Part shown: positions 16,330-25,786 of the stretch, piece after piece
Position numbering within the stretch: position 1 is the first letter of the stretch
Layout of the letters: every line of letters begins with the position of its first letter
Assembly (NCBI RefSeq): GCF_007971525.1
Contig: NZ_CP042437.1
Span: 5,828,001-5,892,000, forward strand
Source: Mucilaginibacter ginsenosidivorax
GTDB taxonomy: Bacteria; Bacteroidota; Bacteroidia; Sphingobacteriales; Sphingobacteriaceae
Direction: 5' to 3'
DNA length: 64,000 bases
Position numbers and translations under genes: made by a program
The notes under the pieces: generated by a model
Database searches by the model: none
Told to the model about the DNA's origin: nothing
The model's input: the letters and a program-made list of their open reading frames with translations, nothing else

Positions 16330-19300
16330 ATGGCTTTTAACAGTTCAAAAAAACTGGCCGGTAATATCGCGGCCCTGAGTATTGCCTTATCCGGACAGGA
16401 AAGCTACAACGATAAAGAAATTGAAGTGCTGAAAAGCTATGCGGGTTTCGGCGGTTTAAAAGCGGTCTTGTTTGGCGCGGGGCCGGTGGAAACCTGGGTG
16501 GAGCAGAACGCCTCTGCAAATGACCTGCGCCTGCACCCGATGATGGTGGAGCTGCACGGACTGTTGCAGGAAAAACTATCGCCTGCCGATTACAAGGCGG
16601 CCGTTGATGCAGTTAAAAGCAGCAGCGATACTGCATTTTACACACCGGAGTTGCTGCCTGCTGCTTTATATGCGGCCATGAAGCAACAGGGCATTATGCC
16701 TCATCGTTTGTATGAGCCGAGCAGCGGCGCGGGTATCTTCATCACCGAAGCGCTCAAAGCCTTCCCTGATTTGCAGGAGGTCAACGCGGTCGAAAAGGAC
16801 ATCCTGACCGGCAAGGTGCTGATGGCGCTCGCCTTAACTTTGCCGGTAAACAATATCGTTCAGGTTCGTGGTTTTGAGGAAACAGCCCCGGACGAAAAAG
16901 GCAAATATGATTTTATTACCAGCAATATTCCGTTTGGTAATTTCAAGGTATTCGATCCGGCCTACCAGGGCAGCGCGGTAACCAACAAGATCCATGATTA
17001 TTTCTTTGCCAAAGGCCTGGATAAATTAGGAGACGGCGGAATGCTGGCATTTTTGGTGACAGATGCTTTCTTAAATACGGCCTCCAATACACTGGGGCGC
17101 AAGCATGTGTTTACTTCGGCAGATTTTATCAGCTTGTCGGTTTTGCCGGATAACCTGATGAAGGATACAGCCAACACGGAAGCGCCGAGTCATTTGCTGC
17201 TGGTTCAGAAGAACGACAACAAAGAAGCCTTTACCCCAACCGAATTACTACTGATCGATACCGTCGAGCAGGAAAATAGCTTTGGTAAATTTTCCGTCAA
17301 TGCTTATATCGACCGGCACCCGGAACTGCGTTTGGCCGATACCATAGGGGAAGGCAAAAACCAGTACGGCAAGCCAAGCCAGCGGATTTGGCAGAAAGGC
17401 CCGCTGGAGGAAATCAGGCAGCCGCTCATGGAACAGGTAGCCGAAGGCTTAGCTGCAAACTTTGACTTGGACCGCTGGAAAGCCTTACAGCAGCGGTTGG
17501 CTGATGAGCAATCGAAAAGCAAAATTGAAAGTAAAACCGTGCCGAACGCACGGTTTTTTACTTTTCTGGATATGCCTGAAGTACAGGCCTCAGCAATTTC
17601 CGGTCAGGGACAATTGGGTCTGTTCGACGCCCCGACCCTGAATAACGACCAGGCGCAGGGTTATTTATCTGATCTGGATAAGGCCTTCGTAGATCCGGCA
17701 ACCGGCAGGCAGATCAGCACTATCCGCACTACCACCAGGCCCGACCATGACAGTATTGTTTTGATTACCGCACAGGCGAAACAATCCGGCCGATACCTGT
17801 ATAAGTTATTCAGCAATGTCAAGGAGCTGAATTTTTCCAATAAATGGGTCGGGGGCAATACGCTGACCTATGAACTCAAAGCTTTATCTGCAAAACTGAA
17901 ATATTTCGGCCATGATTTCCGCTACGAAGGCGACCGCAGTTTGGAACCCGCTTTTGAACTGCTGCCTGACAGGCCGGTGCCATTTACCGCCATCAAACCG
18001 TTTTACAAGCGGGATACCTTAGTGATCCATGAAGGCAAAGCCGGTCTGACCGGACTGATCCAGAACGCGCAGGCAGATTTCCAGCCATTTGATCAGCAAA
18101 CCGACCTCCCTTTTTTTAGGCAATACATTGGTCTGCGCGACAGCTATATGGAACTGTATGCGAAGGAAGCGGAAACTTTACAGGTGCAGCCGCACTTGCG
18201 GTCAATACTCAACCGGAACTATGAAAGCTTTACCGGCAAATACGGAGACCTGAATAAGGGAAACAACCGGAACCGGATATTACAGGATGCCGCTTTGGGT
18301 TTCGTGGTGCTCTCATCATTGGAGCGCCGGGAAAACGAAGCCTGGACCAAAGCCGATATCTTTTTTGGCCCGGTATTCCCGCAGCAAGAAAACCTGCATA
18401 CCGATGATCCGACCGAAGCATTGGCACGTAGCCTAAATGATAAGGGTATCGTTGACCTCGACTATATGAGCACCATGACCGGGCTGGATGAGTTCGCGAT
18501 CATCCGTCAGCTTGACGGCAAAATATTGATGAACCCCATCAACAGCACATGGGAAACGAATGATAGTTACCTGTCCGGTAATGTGGTGCAAAAATTAGCA
18601 CTGGCGGAAAGGGCAGCCGAGGCGCATCCCGATGATTTGCAAATTGCACGAAGCCTGGCAGCGATCAGGCGGGTGCAGCCGGAAAAGATACCCTTTGAAT
18701 TATTGGATTTTAACCTGGGAGAACGCTGGATGCCGGTGAGCTATTACCAGCAATTTGCCAGCGACCTGTTTGGCCTGGACACGCATATCGAATATTTTTC
18801 CTCGGCTGATGCTTTTAAGGTCAGCTACAAAAATGGCAATGCCAAAACCGACGAGGAATTTGCGATCATGCCGAAGTCCGGCATCAAAATGAAGGGCGCG
18901 GCGCTTTTGGAACATGCGCTGGAAAACACCAGTCCTTATTTCAGCTATAAGGTAGGTTCGGGTGATACAGCGGTCAGGCTGCCGGACAACGAGGCCATCC
19001 AGTTAGGACACCAGAAGATCGAATCGATCCGCAGCCGCTTTGAAGAATGGCTGCGAGAATTGCCGGGCAGCGAAAAGAACAAAATAGAAGCGCTGTACAA
19101 TGAAACTTTCAACTGTTATGTGCTGCGGGAATATAACGGCAGTCATTTAGCTTTTCCGGGGCTTGACCGAAAGGCATTGGGCATCGAAGATTTGTACAGT
19201 TCGCAGCGAAATGCCGCCTGGCGCATCATTCAGAACCGGGGCGCGTTGATCGACCATGAAGTGGGCTTAGGCAAAACCCTGACCATGATCGTTGCCTCGC

Positions 19301-21867
19301 AGGAAATGAAACGTTTGGGCATTGTACAAAAGCCTATGATCCTGGCACTCAAGGCTAACATCGGGCAGATCACCGATACTTACCGGAAGGCCTATCCGCT
19401 GGCAAAAATACTGGCACCGGGCGAAAATGATTTTACGCCGGTCAAGCGGCAGGCGCTCTTTCACCAGATCAAGAATAATAATTGGGACTGTATCATCCTG
19501 ACGCACGACCAGTTCGGCAAGATCCCGCAGTCGCCCGAAGTTCAGCAGGAAATATTAGAAGCCGAGCTGGATAATATTCAGGCCGACCTTGATACCCTTA
19601 AATCCCTGGGCGGCGAAGTTTCGCGCTCGATCCTTAAAGGGCTGGAACTGCGTAAGAAGAACCTGGAAGCCAAATTAGAGGGTGTATTATACACGCTCGA
19701 AAATAAAAAGGATTCCGGCATCAACTTCCTGGAAATGAATATCGACCACCTCTTTGTCGATGAATCTCATAAGTTCAAAAACCTGACCTTTACCACCCGG
19801 CATAACCGCGTGGCTGGTTTGGGCAACCAGGATGGCAGCCAAAAAGCTTTGAATATGCTATTTGCGGTGAGGACTTTACAGCAAAAGTTTGATGCTGACC
19901 TTTGTGTAACTTTCTTATCGGGAACACCGATCTCGAACAGCCTGACCGAAATGTATTTGATCTTCAAATACCTGCGGCCAAACGAACTCGAACGGCAAAG
20001 CATCAGCAACTTTGATGCCTGGGCAGCGGTATTTGCCAAGAAGACAACCGACTTTGAGTTTTCGGTCACCAACCAGATCACGGCTAAAGAACGCTTTCGC
20101 CATTTTATCAAAGTACCTGAACTGGCGCTTTTTTATAACGAAATCACCGATTATAAAACGGCGAAACATATAAACCTCGATAAGCCGGAGCTTTCTGAAA
20201 CATTAGTAAACATTCACGCGACACCCGACCAGCAGGACTTTATCAAAAAGCTGATGAAGTTTGCGGAAACAGGCGACGCGACCTTATTGGGCCGCCCGCG
20301 CCTTACTGCCGAGGAAGATAATGCCCGGATGCTGATAGCCACCAATTACGCCAAGAAAATGTCGGCGGATATGCGGCTGATCGACCCGGAATATGAAGAC
20401 CACCCGGATAACAAAGTGAATGTTTGTGCCCGCAAGGTTGCCGAGATCTATCACGAAAGCACACCTCATAAAGGAACCCAACTGATTTTTAGCGACATCG
20501 GCACCCCTAAACCGGATGAGTTCAATATTTATGATGCGTTGAAGACCAAACTGGTCAATGATTTTAATATCCCGGCCCACGAAATTTCATTTATCCATGA
20601 CTGGCCGGACAAGAAACGGCCGGAGATGTTCCGGATGATGAACAATGGCGAAATAAGAGTGCAGATCGGTAGCACCGAAAAATTAGGTACGGGAACCAAT
20701 GTGCAGGCAAGGGTATTGGCGATGCACCATTTTGATACGCCCTGGCGTCCGAGCGACCTTGAGCAGCGCGATGGAAGAGGCGCACGGCAAGGGAACTGGC
20801 TGGCGAAAAAGTTCTACGATAATAAGGTGTTGAACTTTATTTATGGCGTTGAGCAATCATTGGATGCCTATAAATTCAATCTGCTCAAAAACAAGCAGAC
20901 CTTTATTTCGCAGATGAAGAACTGCGAGCTGAATGTGCGCACCCTTGATGAGGGTGCTTTGGATGAAAAAAGCGGCATGAACTTCTCCGAATACATCGCC
21001 ATCCTTTCCGGCGACACCACCCTTTTGGAAAAGGCAAAGGTAGAAAAGAAAGTAGCGCAATTGGAGGGCTGGAAATCGGCCCATTTTCGCGAAGTCGCCC
21101 GTAACCGTTACAGCCTGGAAGCTGCCGAGAAAAGACTGGGCGAAATCAAAGGCACGATGGATAGCCTGTTCCAGGACGAAGCCCTGTACAATTCCCAGTT
21201 AAAGCATAACAAAGAGGGCAATAAGCTTAATCCTATACAATTGACCGATTTTCCATCTGCGGATGCCGAAGCTTTGGGCAATAAGATCATCGCGCTCTAC
21301 CGTGGCTGGCAGCCCGGTAAAGGCGAACCCGAGGAAAAACAAATCGGGACTTTATACGGGTTTAACCTTTATATCCGCCAGCAGCGGGAGGGTTATGAGG
21401 ACCAGGGTTTATTCAAATACCGGATGCAAAACCACCTGTTCGCCGAAGGGCCGGGCGGCATTAAATACCAGAGCAATGGCGGGAACCCTAACATAGATAA
21501 TTCAAAGCTGGCCGCCCGCTATTTTCTGAATGCGATTGATAAGGTCACCGGCTTGCGGGAAAAATATGAAAAAGAGCAAACCGAACTGCTTACAGAGGTT
21601 CCGACCTTAACGGAACTCAGTCAAAAGACCTTTGAAAAGGAACAGGAACTGGTTGAACTAAGGGTTGAACTGCGCAGGCTGGAACAGGAAATCGCAGCCA
21701 AGATCAGGGAAACGCAAATGAAGTCGGTGCCCGAAGAAGAACATGCTGAAGAACTCACCGAAGAACAAACCCAAACCGATACTCTCGACCATTCCGAAAA
21801 CTTGCAGATGATTCGTCGTGCACACCTTTTAGGTGTCAATTACTCTACAGAAGACTTAACGCGATAA
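16330..21867 (+). CDS. Giant N6-adenine methylase-helicase (SNF2-type) fusion
   Basis: The 1845-residue protein starts with a DNA adenine methyltransferase domain (residues about 95-300; motif I-like YEPSSGAGIFITEAL, catalytic-type NIPFGNF). A long middle region follows, then a superfamily 2 helicase: Walker A DHEVGLGKTLT near 974-984, DESH box near 1143, GTPISNS and a C-terminal helicase lobe with QRDGRGARQGN near 1478-1488. The last 200 residues are coiled-coil. This architecture is common on Bacteroidetes and Firmicutes conjugative elements and is thought to protect or modify transferred DNA. A strong hairpin with a T-run lies inside the gene (17533-17559). Confidence 0.88.
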   Translation: MAFNSSKKLAGNIAALSIALSGQESYNDKEIEVLKSYAGFGGLKAVLFGAGPVETWVEQNASANDLRLHPMMVELHGLLQEKLSPADYKAAVDAVKSSSDTAFYTPELLPAALYAAMKQQGIMPHRLYEPSSGAGIFITEALKAFPDLQEVNAVEKDILTGKVLMALALTLPVNNIVQVRGFEETAPDEKGKYDFITSNIPFGNFKVFDPAYQGSAVTNKIHDYFFAKGLDKLGDGGMLAFLVTDAFLNTASNTLGRKHVFTSADFISLSVLPDNLMKDTANTEAPSHLLLVQKNDNKEAFTPTELLLIDTVEQENSFGKFSVNAYIDRHPELRLADTIGEGKNQYGKPSQRIWQKGPLEEIRQPLMEQVAEGLAANFDLDRWKALQQRLADEQSKSKIESKTVPNARFFTFLDMPEVQASAISGQGQLGLFDAPTLNNDQAQGYLSDLDKAFVDPATGRQISTIRTTTRPDHDSIVLITAQAKQSGRYLYKLFSNVKELNFSNKWVGGNTLTYELKALSAKLKYFGHDFRYEGDRSLEPAFELLPDRPVPFTAIKPFYKRDTLVIHEGKAGLTGLIQNAQADFQPFDQQTDLPFFRQYIGLRDSYMELYAKEAETLQVQPHLRSILNRNYESFTGKYGDLNKGNNRNRILQDAALGFVVLSSLERRENEAWTKADIFFGPVFPQQENLHTDDPTEALARSLNDKGIVDLDYMSTMTGLDEFAIIRQLDGKILMNPINSTWETNDSYLSGNVVQKLALAERAAEAHPDDLQIARSLAAIRRVQPEKIPFELLDFNLGERWMPVSYYQQFASDLFGLDTHIEYFSSADAFKVSYKNGNAKTDEEFAIMPKSGIKMKGAALLEHALENTSPYFSYKVGSGDTAVRLPDNEAIQLGHQKIESIRSRFEEWLRELPGSEKNKIEALYNETFNCYVLREYNGSHLAFPGLDRKALGIEDLYSSQRNAAWRIIQNRGALIDHEVGLGKTLTMIVASQEMKRLGIVQKPMILALKANIGQITDTYRKAYPLAKILAPGENDFTPVKRQALFHQIKNNNWDCIILTHDQFGKIPQSPEVQQEILEAELDNIQADLDTLKSLGGEVSRSILKGLELRKKNLEAKLEGVLYTLENKKDSGINFLEMNIDHLFVDESHKFKNLTFTTRHNRVAGLGNQDGSQKALNMLFAVRTLQQKFDADLCVTFLSGTPISNSLTEMYLIFKYLRPNELERQSISNFDAWAAVFAKKTTDFEFSVTNQITAKERFRHFIKVPELALFYNEITDYKTAKHINLDKPELSETLVNIHATPDQQDFIKKLMKFAETGDATLLGRPRLTAEEDNARMLIATNYAKKMSADMRLIDPEYEDHPDNKVNVCARKVAEIYHESTPHKGTQLIFSDIGTPKPDEFNIYDALKTKLVNDFNIPAHEISFIHDWPDKKRPEMFRMMNNGEIRVQIGSTEKLGTGTNVQARVLAMHHFDTPWRPSDLEQRDGRGARQGNWLAKKFYDNKVLNFIYGVEQSLDAYKFNLLKNKQTFISQMKNCELNVRTLDEGALDEKSGMNFSEYIAILSGDTTLLEKAKVEKKVAQLEGWKSAHFREVARNRYSLEAAEKRLGEIKGTMDSLFQDEALYNSQLKHNKEGNKLNPIQLTDFPSADAEALGNKIIALYRGWQPGKGEPEEKQIGTLYGFNLYIRQQREGYEDQGLFKYRMQNHLFAEGPGGIKYQSNGGNPNIDNSKLAARYFLNAIDKVTGLREKYEKEQTELLTEVPTLTELSQKTFEKEQELVELRVELRRLEQEIAAKIRETQMKSVPEEEHAEELTEEQTQTDTLDHSENLQMIRRAHLLGVNYSTEDLTR
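17533..17559 (+). terminator. Terminator-like hairpin inside the methylase-helicase coding sequence
   Basis: AAAACCGTGC and GCACGGTTTT form a 10-bp perfect stem with a 5-base loop, and the T-run extends to six. It lies near codon 405 of the large gene. It looks like an intrinsic terminator but would truncate its own mRNA, so its function is uncertain. Confidence 0.4.
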
Positions 21868-21881
21868 TTTGTCCTTTATTT

Positions 21882-22367
21882 ATGGTGCAGTTTGAACATT
21901 ACCGCAGCCCTCTGCATCGCTATACTTTTTCCGTTAAACCGGTAAGGCAATGGGTGGAAAAGCGCTGCGAAGGCCGGGTGCTCAACCTGTTTGCAGGCCC
22001 GACGTTGCTCAATGTGGATGAGGTTAGGAACGACCTTGATCCGGTTATGCCTGCCGATTATCATCTCGATGCTTTAGAACTTTTGCGAAGCTGGTCAGGC
22101 CAAATGTTTAATACGATTTTACTTGACCCTCCCTATGCACTACGGAAAAGCATGGAGTTGTACAAAGGCAATATTTGCAGCCCGTTCCGGCAACTGAAAG
22201 ACGAAATACCCCGCTGCCTGTCGCCGGACGGTATCGTAATCACCTTTGGCTATCACTCCATCGTGATGGGGGCGGGTAGGAAATTTTCGCTGGAGCGCAT
22301 TGCCTTGTTTAGTCACGGCGGCGCGATCCATGATACGATTGCAAGTATCGAACGCTTTAACCCTTGA
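21882..22367 (+). CDS. Small class I SAM-dependent DNA adenine methyltransferase-like protein
   Basis: A 161-residue protein with a Rossmann-type motif I (VLNLFAGPTLL, residues 33-43), an acidic second-strand position (NDLDP) and the catalytic tetrapeptide DPPY near 86-89. It ends with GIVITFGYHSIVMG. It lacks an obvious target-recognition domain and is short for a stand-alone DNA methylase. It may modify element DNA or work with the methylase-helicase 14 bases upstream. Related small methylases are common near the coupling protein gene in Bacteroidetes ICEs. Activity is inferred from motifs. Confidence 0.7.
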   Translation: MVQFEHYRSPLHRYTFSVKPVRQWVEKRCEGRVLNLFAGPTLLNVDEVRNDLDPVMPADYHLDALELLRSWSGQMFNTILLDPPYALRKSMELYKGNICSPFRQLKDEIPRCLSPDGIVITFGYHSIVMGAGRKFSLERIALFSHGGAIHDTIASIERFNP

Positions 22368-22440
22368 ATTTTATTGTTTTCAATTTTTGTTATGGAAGAA
22401 CGGCGTCAGCCCTCCTGACTGCCTTTAAAAAATAAATTAT

Positions 22441-24462
22441 ATGGAAGAAACCCACGAGCAGCATAAGCTTCATGGTTTTATGCAATGCCTCATCTATGTG
22501 TCCATTGCGCTCGAAGCCGCCATCTTTGTTTATAAGCAAGCCCCGTTCTGGGGCTTTTTTTATGGGCCGATAGAAAAGCTGAGCCATGTGCTTATTTACA
22601 GCAACTTGCTGTATAGTAAGCTGGCGACGCTGTTTTTGATCTGCCTGGTGAGCATCGGCACCTTAGCCAAAAAGAAGCAGGAACTTGACCCGAAACTGCA
22701 TATCCTTTACCCGCTGGCTTTGGGGCTTTTGCTATTTTTTGGCGCGGCCTTTTTGTATGGCCGGGTGGGCGCTTTTGCCTTTTCCTTTACAAGCTGGTGG
22801 GATTTGGGCTATATGGTTTGTTCAATGGTCGGGGCTATCCTGATCAGCGTTTCCATGGATAATGTTTCCAAGATGATCCGCTCCGGTTTGGGCAAGGATA
22901 TCTGGAATGTCGAGGGCGAAAGTTTTATGCAGCCCGTCAAGCCGGTGGTTACGCCTTATTCCGTCAACATTCCGATGTTGTTTTATTTCAAGGGAAAAGT
23001 CCGGAATGGGTGGATCAACATCGTAAACCCGTTCCGGGCTACGATTTTAATTGGTACGCCGGGGTCCGGCAAATCCTTTGGTATTGTCAACCCCTTTATA
23101 CGGCAATTGATCGCGAAGGAATTTTGCTGCTGTGTTTATGATTACAAATTTCCGGATTTAGGAAAGATCGCTTATTACCATTATTTGCTGGCAAAACAGC
23201 GGGGCAAGTGCAAAAAGCATGAATTTCATGTGATTAACCTGAATGACGTTGAGCGAAGCAGGCGGACAAACCCCTGGCGGAATGATTATCTGAAGACCCT
23301 GGCGGATGCTTCCGAAAGTGCGGAGGGATTGGTGGAAGCCATGAAGAAGGGCGACAAGAGCGGCGGCAGCGACCAGTTCTTTACACAGTCTGCGGTTAAC
23401 TTTTTAGCGGCTTGCGTGTACTTTTTCAGTAAACATGCCGGTGGTAAATATTCAAGCTTACCGCATGTACTATCATTTTTGAACCATTCTTACGAGGATA
23501 TTTTTAATACCCTCTTTTCGGAACCTGAATTGGTTTCTTTATTGTCTCCTTTCAAAACGGCCTATGTGGCTAAAGCTTTTCCGCAACTGGAAGGTCAGAT
23601 CGGCACGCTTAAAATATTTATATCGCGTTTGGCCACAAAGGAAACCTTCTGGGTTTTCTCCGGTGACGATTTCAATTTAAAAATCTCCGATAACGATACT
23701 CCGGGTATGGTCGTATTAGCCAACGACCCCAGCACACAAAATATCAATTCGGCCTGCTATTCCGTAGTGATGAACCGGCTGACAAAACTCATTAACAGCA
23801 AGGGTAATCTGCCGTCGGCCTTAATCATTGACGAAATTCCAACTTTATATATTTATAAAATTGACAACCTGCAAGCAGTTGCGAGATCGAATAAGGTGGC
23901 AATTTTGATGGGTTTGCAGGAATTACCCCAATTTAATCAACACTACGGGAAAGATACTGCGGCAACTATCACTGCGGTTGTCGGCAATGTACTGGCCGGT
24001 TCGGTCAGGAATAAGGAGACCCTGGACTGGCTGGAACGCATATTTGGTAAAAATAAACAAATTGGCGAAAGCCTGTCTATCGACCGTAATAAAACATCGA
24101 CTTCCTTGCAGGAAAAGCTGGAGCCATTGATCCCGGCTGGTAAAATGGCTTCCTTAAATACGGGGGAAATGGTCGGCCTGATCGCTGCAGATGTCCAGGA
24201 AGTGTACACGGGTAAATTTGAAACTTCGGCCATCAACTGCAAGGTGAATCTGAGCGCGGCTGAATTGAGCGCGGAAGAAGCCGGTTACCGGGACTTACCC
24301 GTCTATTATGATTTTGCAGGGCGCAAAGAGGAAATCCTGCGCGAAAACTTTATGCGCATTAACAGCGAGGTCGATGCCATTGTCGAGAGTTTCCGCAAAC
24401 CGATCCCGCAGGTACAGGTGCTGCCCAAAGGCAGCATGAAGCCGATCCCTCAGCCTAAGTAA
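22441..24462 (+). CDS. Type IV coupling ATPase (YWFCY-type TraG/MobC family)
   Basis: A 673-residue protein with four N-terminal membrane segments (YVSIALEAAIFVYK, LATLFLICLVSIGTL, LALGLLLFFGAAFLYG, and DLGYMVCSMVGAILISV). Walker A GTPGSGKSFG lies near 203-212 and Walker B ALIIDEIPTLYI near 460-471, followed by GLQELPQFNQHYGKD. This is the VirD4-like coupling protein that links the relaxase-DNA complex to the mating channel in Bacteroidetes elements. A terminator-like GCCCC/GGGGC hairpin with seven T residues lies inside its first membrane region. No defect is visible. Confidence 0.9.
   Translation: MEETHEQHKLHGFMQCLIYVSIALEAAIFVYKQAPFWGFFYGPIEKLSHVLIYSNLLYSKLATLFLICLVSIGTLAKKKQELDPKLHILYPLALGLLLFFGAAFLYGRVGAFAFSFTSWWDLGYMVCSMVGAILISVSMDNVSKMIRSGLGKDIWNVEGESFMQPVKPVVTPYSVNIPMLFYFKGKVRNGWINIVNPFRATILIGTPGSGKSFGIVNPFIRQLIAKEFCCCVYDYKFPDLGKIAYYHYLLAKQRGKCKKHEFHVINLNDVERSRRTNPWRNDYLKTLADASESAEGLVEAMKKGDKSGGSDQFFTQSAVNFLAACVYFFSKHAGGKYSSLPHVLSFLNHSYEDIFNTLFSEPELVSLLSPFKTAYVAKAFPQLEGQIGTLKIFISRLATKETFWVFSGDDFNLKISDNDTPGMVVLANDPSTQNINSACYSVVMNRLTKLINSKGNLPSALIIDEIPTLYIYKIDNLQAVARSNKVAILMGLQELPQFNQHYGKDTAATITAVVGNVLAGSVRNKETLDWLERIFGKNKQIGESLSIDRNKTSTSLQEKLEPLIPAGKMASLNTGEMVGLIAADVQEVYTGKFETSAINCKVNLSAAELSAEEAGYRDLPVYYDFAGRKEEILRENFMRINSEVDAIVESFRKPIPQVQVLPKGSMKPIPQPK
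22540..22561 (+). terminator. Terminator-like hairpin inside the coupling protein gene
   Basis: GCCCC (22540-22544) pairs with GGGGC (22550-22554) around a 5-base loop, and flanking A and T residues extend the stem. Seven T residues follow. It lies 34 codons into the gene and could give premature termination or attenuation. Confidence 0.4.
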
Positions 24463-24491
24463 TCCAGTCTCATTTTTAAAACATTTTTCCC

Positions 24492-24905
24492 ATGAACAAA
24501 CACGACGAACTCTCCGGCACCTTAGTGCTGTTACACCCTCAATTATTGACCGACCCCACCGAAAAAAAGAACCAGATCGGCATCATTGCCTCCGCAAAGA
24601 TCGAAAACGATAACGTCATCGTCAGCTTTGGCAACGAGGGGCAGGCCTTGTTTTCAGCCGATGCATTGTTGGTTTTGAAAAAGCCCAGCAGTATTCATTT
24701 TGACACCATGCAGGATCACCTGAAAATGAATGCGCAGGATTTTAAAAACCTGTTGAGGGTAGGTATGCTGGCCAATTCCAACTTAACAAAAAATCACCGG
24801 CAGGCTATTGAAATTTCGCGCGATAACCCTGTGGTACTGGCATATAGCATGGCTTCGCTGGAAGAAGAACTGGGATTGAAGCAGGATTATAGCTTGAGCC
24901 GCTGA
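24492..24905 (+). CDS. Hypothetical ICE protein, tandem paralogue A
   Basis: A 137-residue soluble protein beginning HDELSGTLVLLHPQLLTDPTEKKNQIGII. The repeated idea is an HPxLxxDPxxKxNQ(I/V)G motif, a beta-rich N-terminal half with LFSADALL and a helical C-terminal half. The next gene encodes a paralogue with the same motifs. I do not recognise a named family. It sits between the coupling protein and an M23 peptidase gene, so it is probably conjugation-associated, but nothing indicates a reaction. Confidence 0.55.
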   Translation: MNKHDELSGTLVLLHPQLLTDPTEKKNQIGIIASAKIENDNVIVSFGNEGQALFSADALLVLKKPSSIHFDTMQDHLKMNAQDFKNLLRVGMLANSNLTKNHRQAIEISRDNPVVLAYSMASLEEELGLKQDYSLSR

Positions 24906-24910
24906 ATGAC

Positions 24911-25348
24911 ATGAACGATTTAGATTTCTTTAAAATGTTCGGCGCAAACGACAAGCTGCGGGGCGAGGTGGTATTTGTGCATCCTGAACTCTTCGCTGAT
25001 CCTTTGGGCAAGCGCAACCAGGTCGGCGTGATCAGCGAAGCCGACATCGCCCTTGATAATATTTATGTTGACTTCCGGGATAAGGTCGGGCTTTTTTCCG
25101 CCGATGCCTTGTTTACTTTTCTGCCTTCGGATCAAATACAGGATAACCTCGTGAACCTGTTACAGGATAAGACGTCCGGGGAATTCAAGGCATTGCGGAG
25201 TGTGGAGCTGCTGGTGCGTTATGGCGATGTGACTGAAAAAATCAAAGCCATGCAAACTGCCCGTGATCACCCAGCGATTCAAAACTTATGTGTCGAAATT
25301 TTAAAAGATCAAATTTCCCGCGACATCTCTAATCAATACGGACGGTGA
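24911..25348 (+). CDS. Hypothetical ICE protein, tandem paralogue B
   Basis: This 145-residue paralogue of the preceding protein shares LRGEVVFVHPELFADPLGKRNQVGVI, GLFSADALF and the helical C-terminus with ...ARDHPAIQNL (SRDNPVVLAY in copy A). It starts five bases after copy A, and its stop overlaps the GTG start of the M23 peptidase gene. Tandem duplication with divergence suggests two non-identical subunits of one complex. Function is unknown. Confidence 0.55.
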   Translation: MNDLDFFKMFGANDKLRGEVVFVHPELFADPLGKRNQVGVISEADIALDNIYVDFRDKVGLFSADALFTFLPSDQIQDNLVNLLQDKTSGEFKALRSVELLVRYGDVTEKIKAMQTARDHPAIQNLCVEILKDQISRDISNQYGR

Positions 25349-25659
25349 TTAAATTATTTTACTGCTGCTTGCTGGCTTTGCCCCTGCGGCACCTGGCCAT
25401 AACATCAGGCTATGGTTACAGGGTTCATCCCGTCACCGGGCGGTTCTGTTTTCATTATGGCGTTGATCTCCAGGCCAGGCATGATACCGTTTTTGCGGTG
25501 ATGCCGGGCCGCATTGATTTTCTCGGCTATGACCGATTGACGGGGGTGCATATCCGCCTGGCAAGCGGTGACTTTACTTTGCTGTACGGCCATTTATCGC
25601 AGGTCTTTGTAATGCCCGGCGATTCCGTGAACTCCTGTACCCCATTGGGCATTACGGGT
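25345..25659 (+). pseudogene. M23 (LytM-type) peptidase, N-terminal part, cut by the 6-kb insertion
   Basis: The frame starts at a GTG overlapping the upstream stop and codes for an M23/LytM metallopeptidase: SGYGYRVHPVTGRF, FHYGVDLQA and LLYGHLSQ, which carry the zinc-site H...D and HxH-type signatures. After CTPLGITG (codon ending 25659) the protein sequence turns into element sequence and stops. The missing C-terminal part, GRVTGEHLHFSV, lies at 31681-31800 in a compatible frame. The peptidase would have opened peptidoglycan for the mating channel. The split should inactivate it unless the element excises. Confidence 0.88.
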
Positions 25660-25739
25660 TATGCAAAGTGTATTAATATGTATAGTATTCTTATAACAAC
25701 CTGATTTATAGATACTCATTCCCTGATTCCTTTACATAA
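25659..25739. repeat. Left-end recombinase arm repeats
   Basis: TTATGCAAAG at 25659-25668 abuts the target gene. CTTTACATAA at 25730-25739 is its near inverted copy about 60 bases inside. Both match the arms found at the right end, so they are probable binding sites for the three recombinases. Confidence 0.6.
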
Positions 25740-25786
25740 TAATTCCTGAGTTTTATTGCAATTATTCACATTTAAATAGTTGTAAT

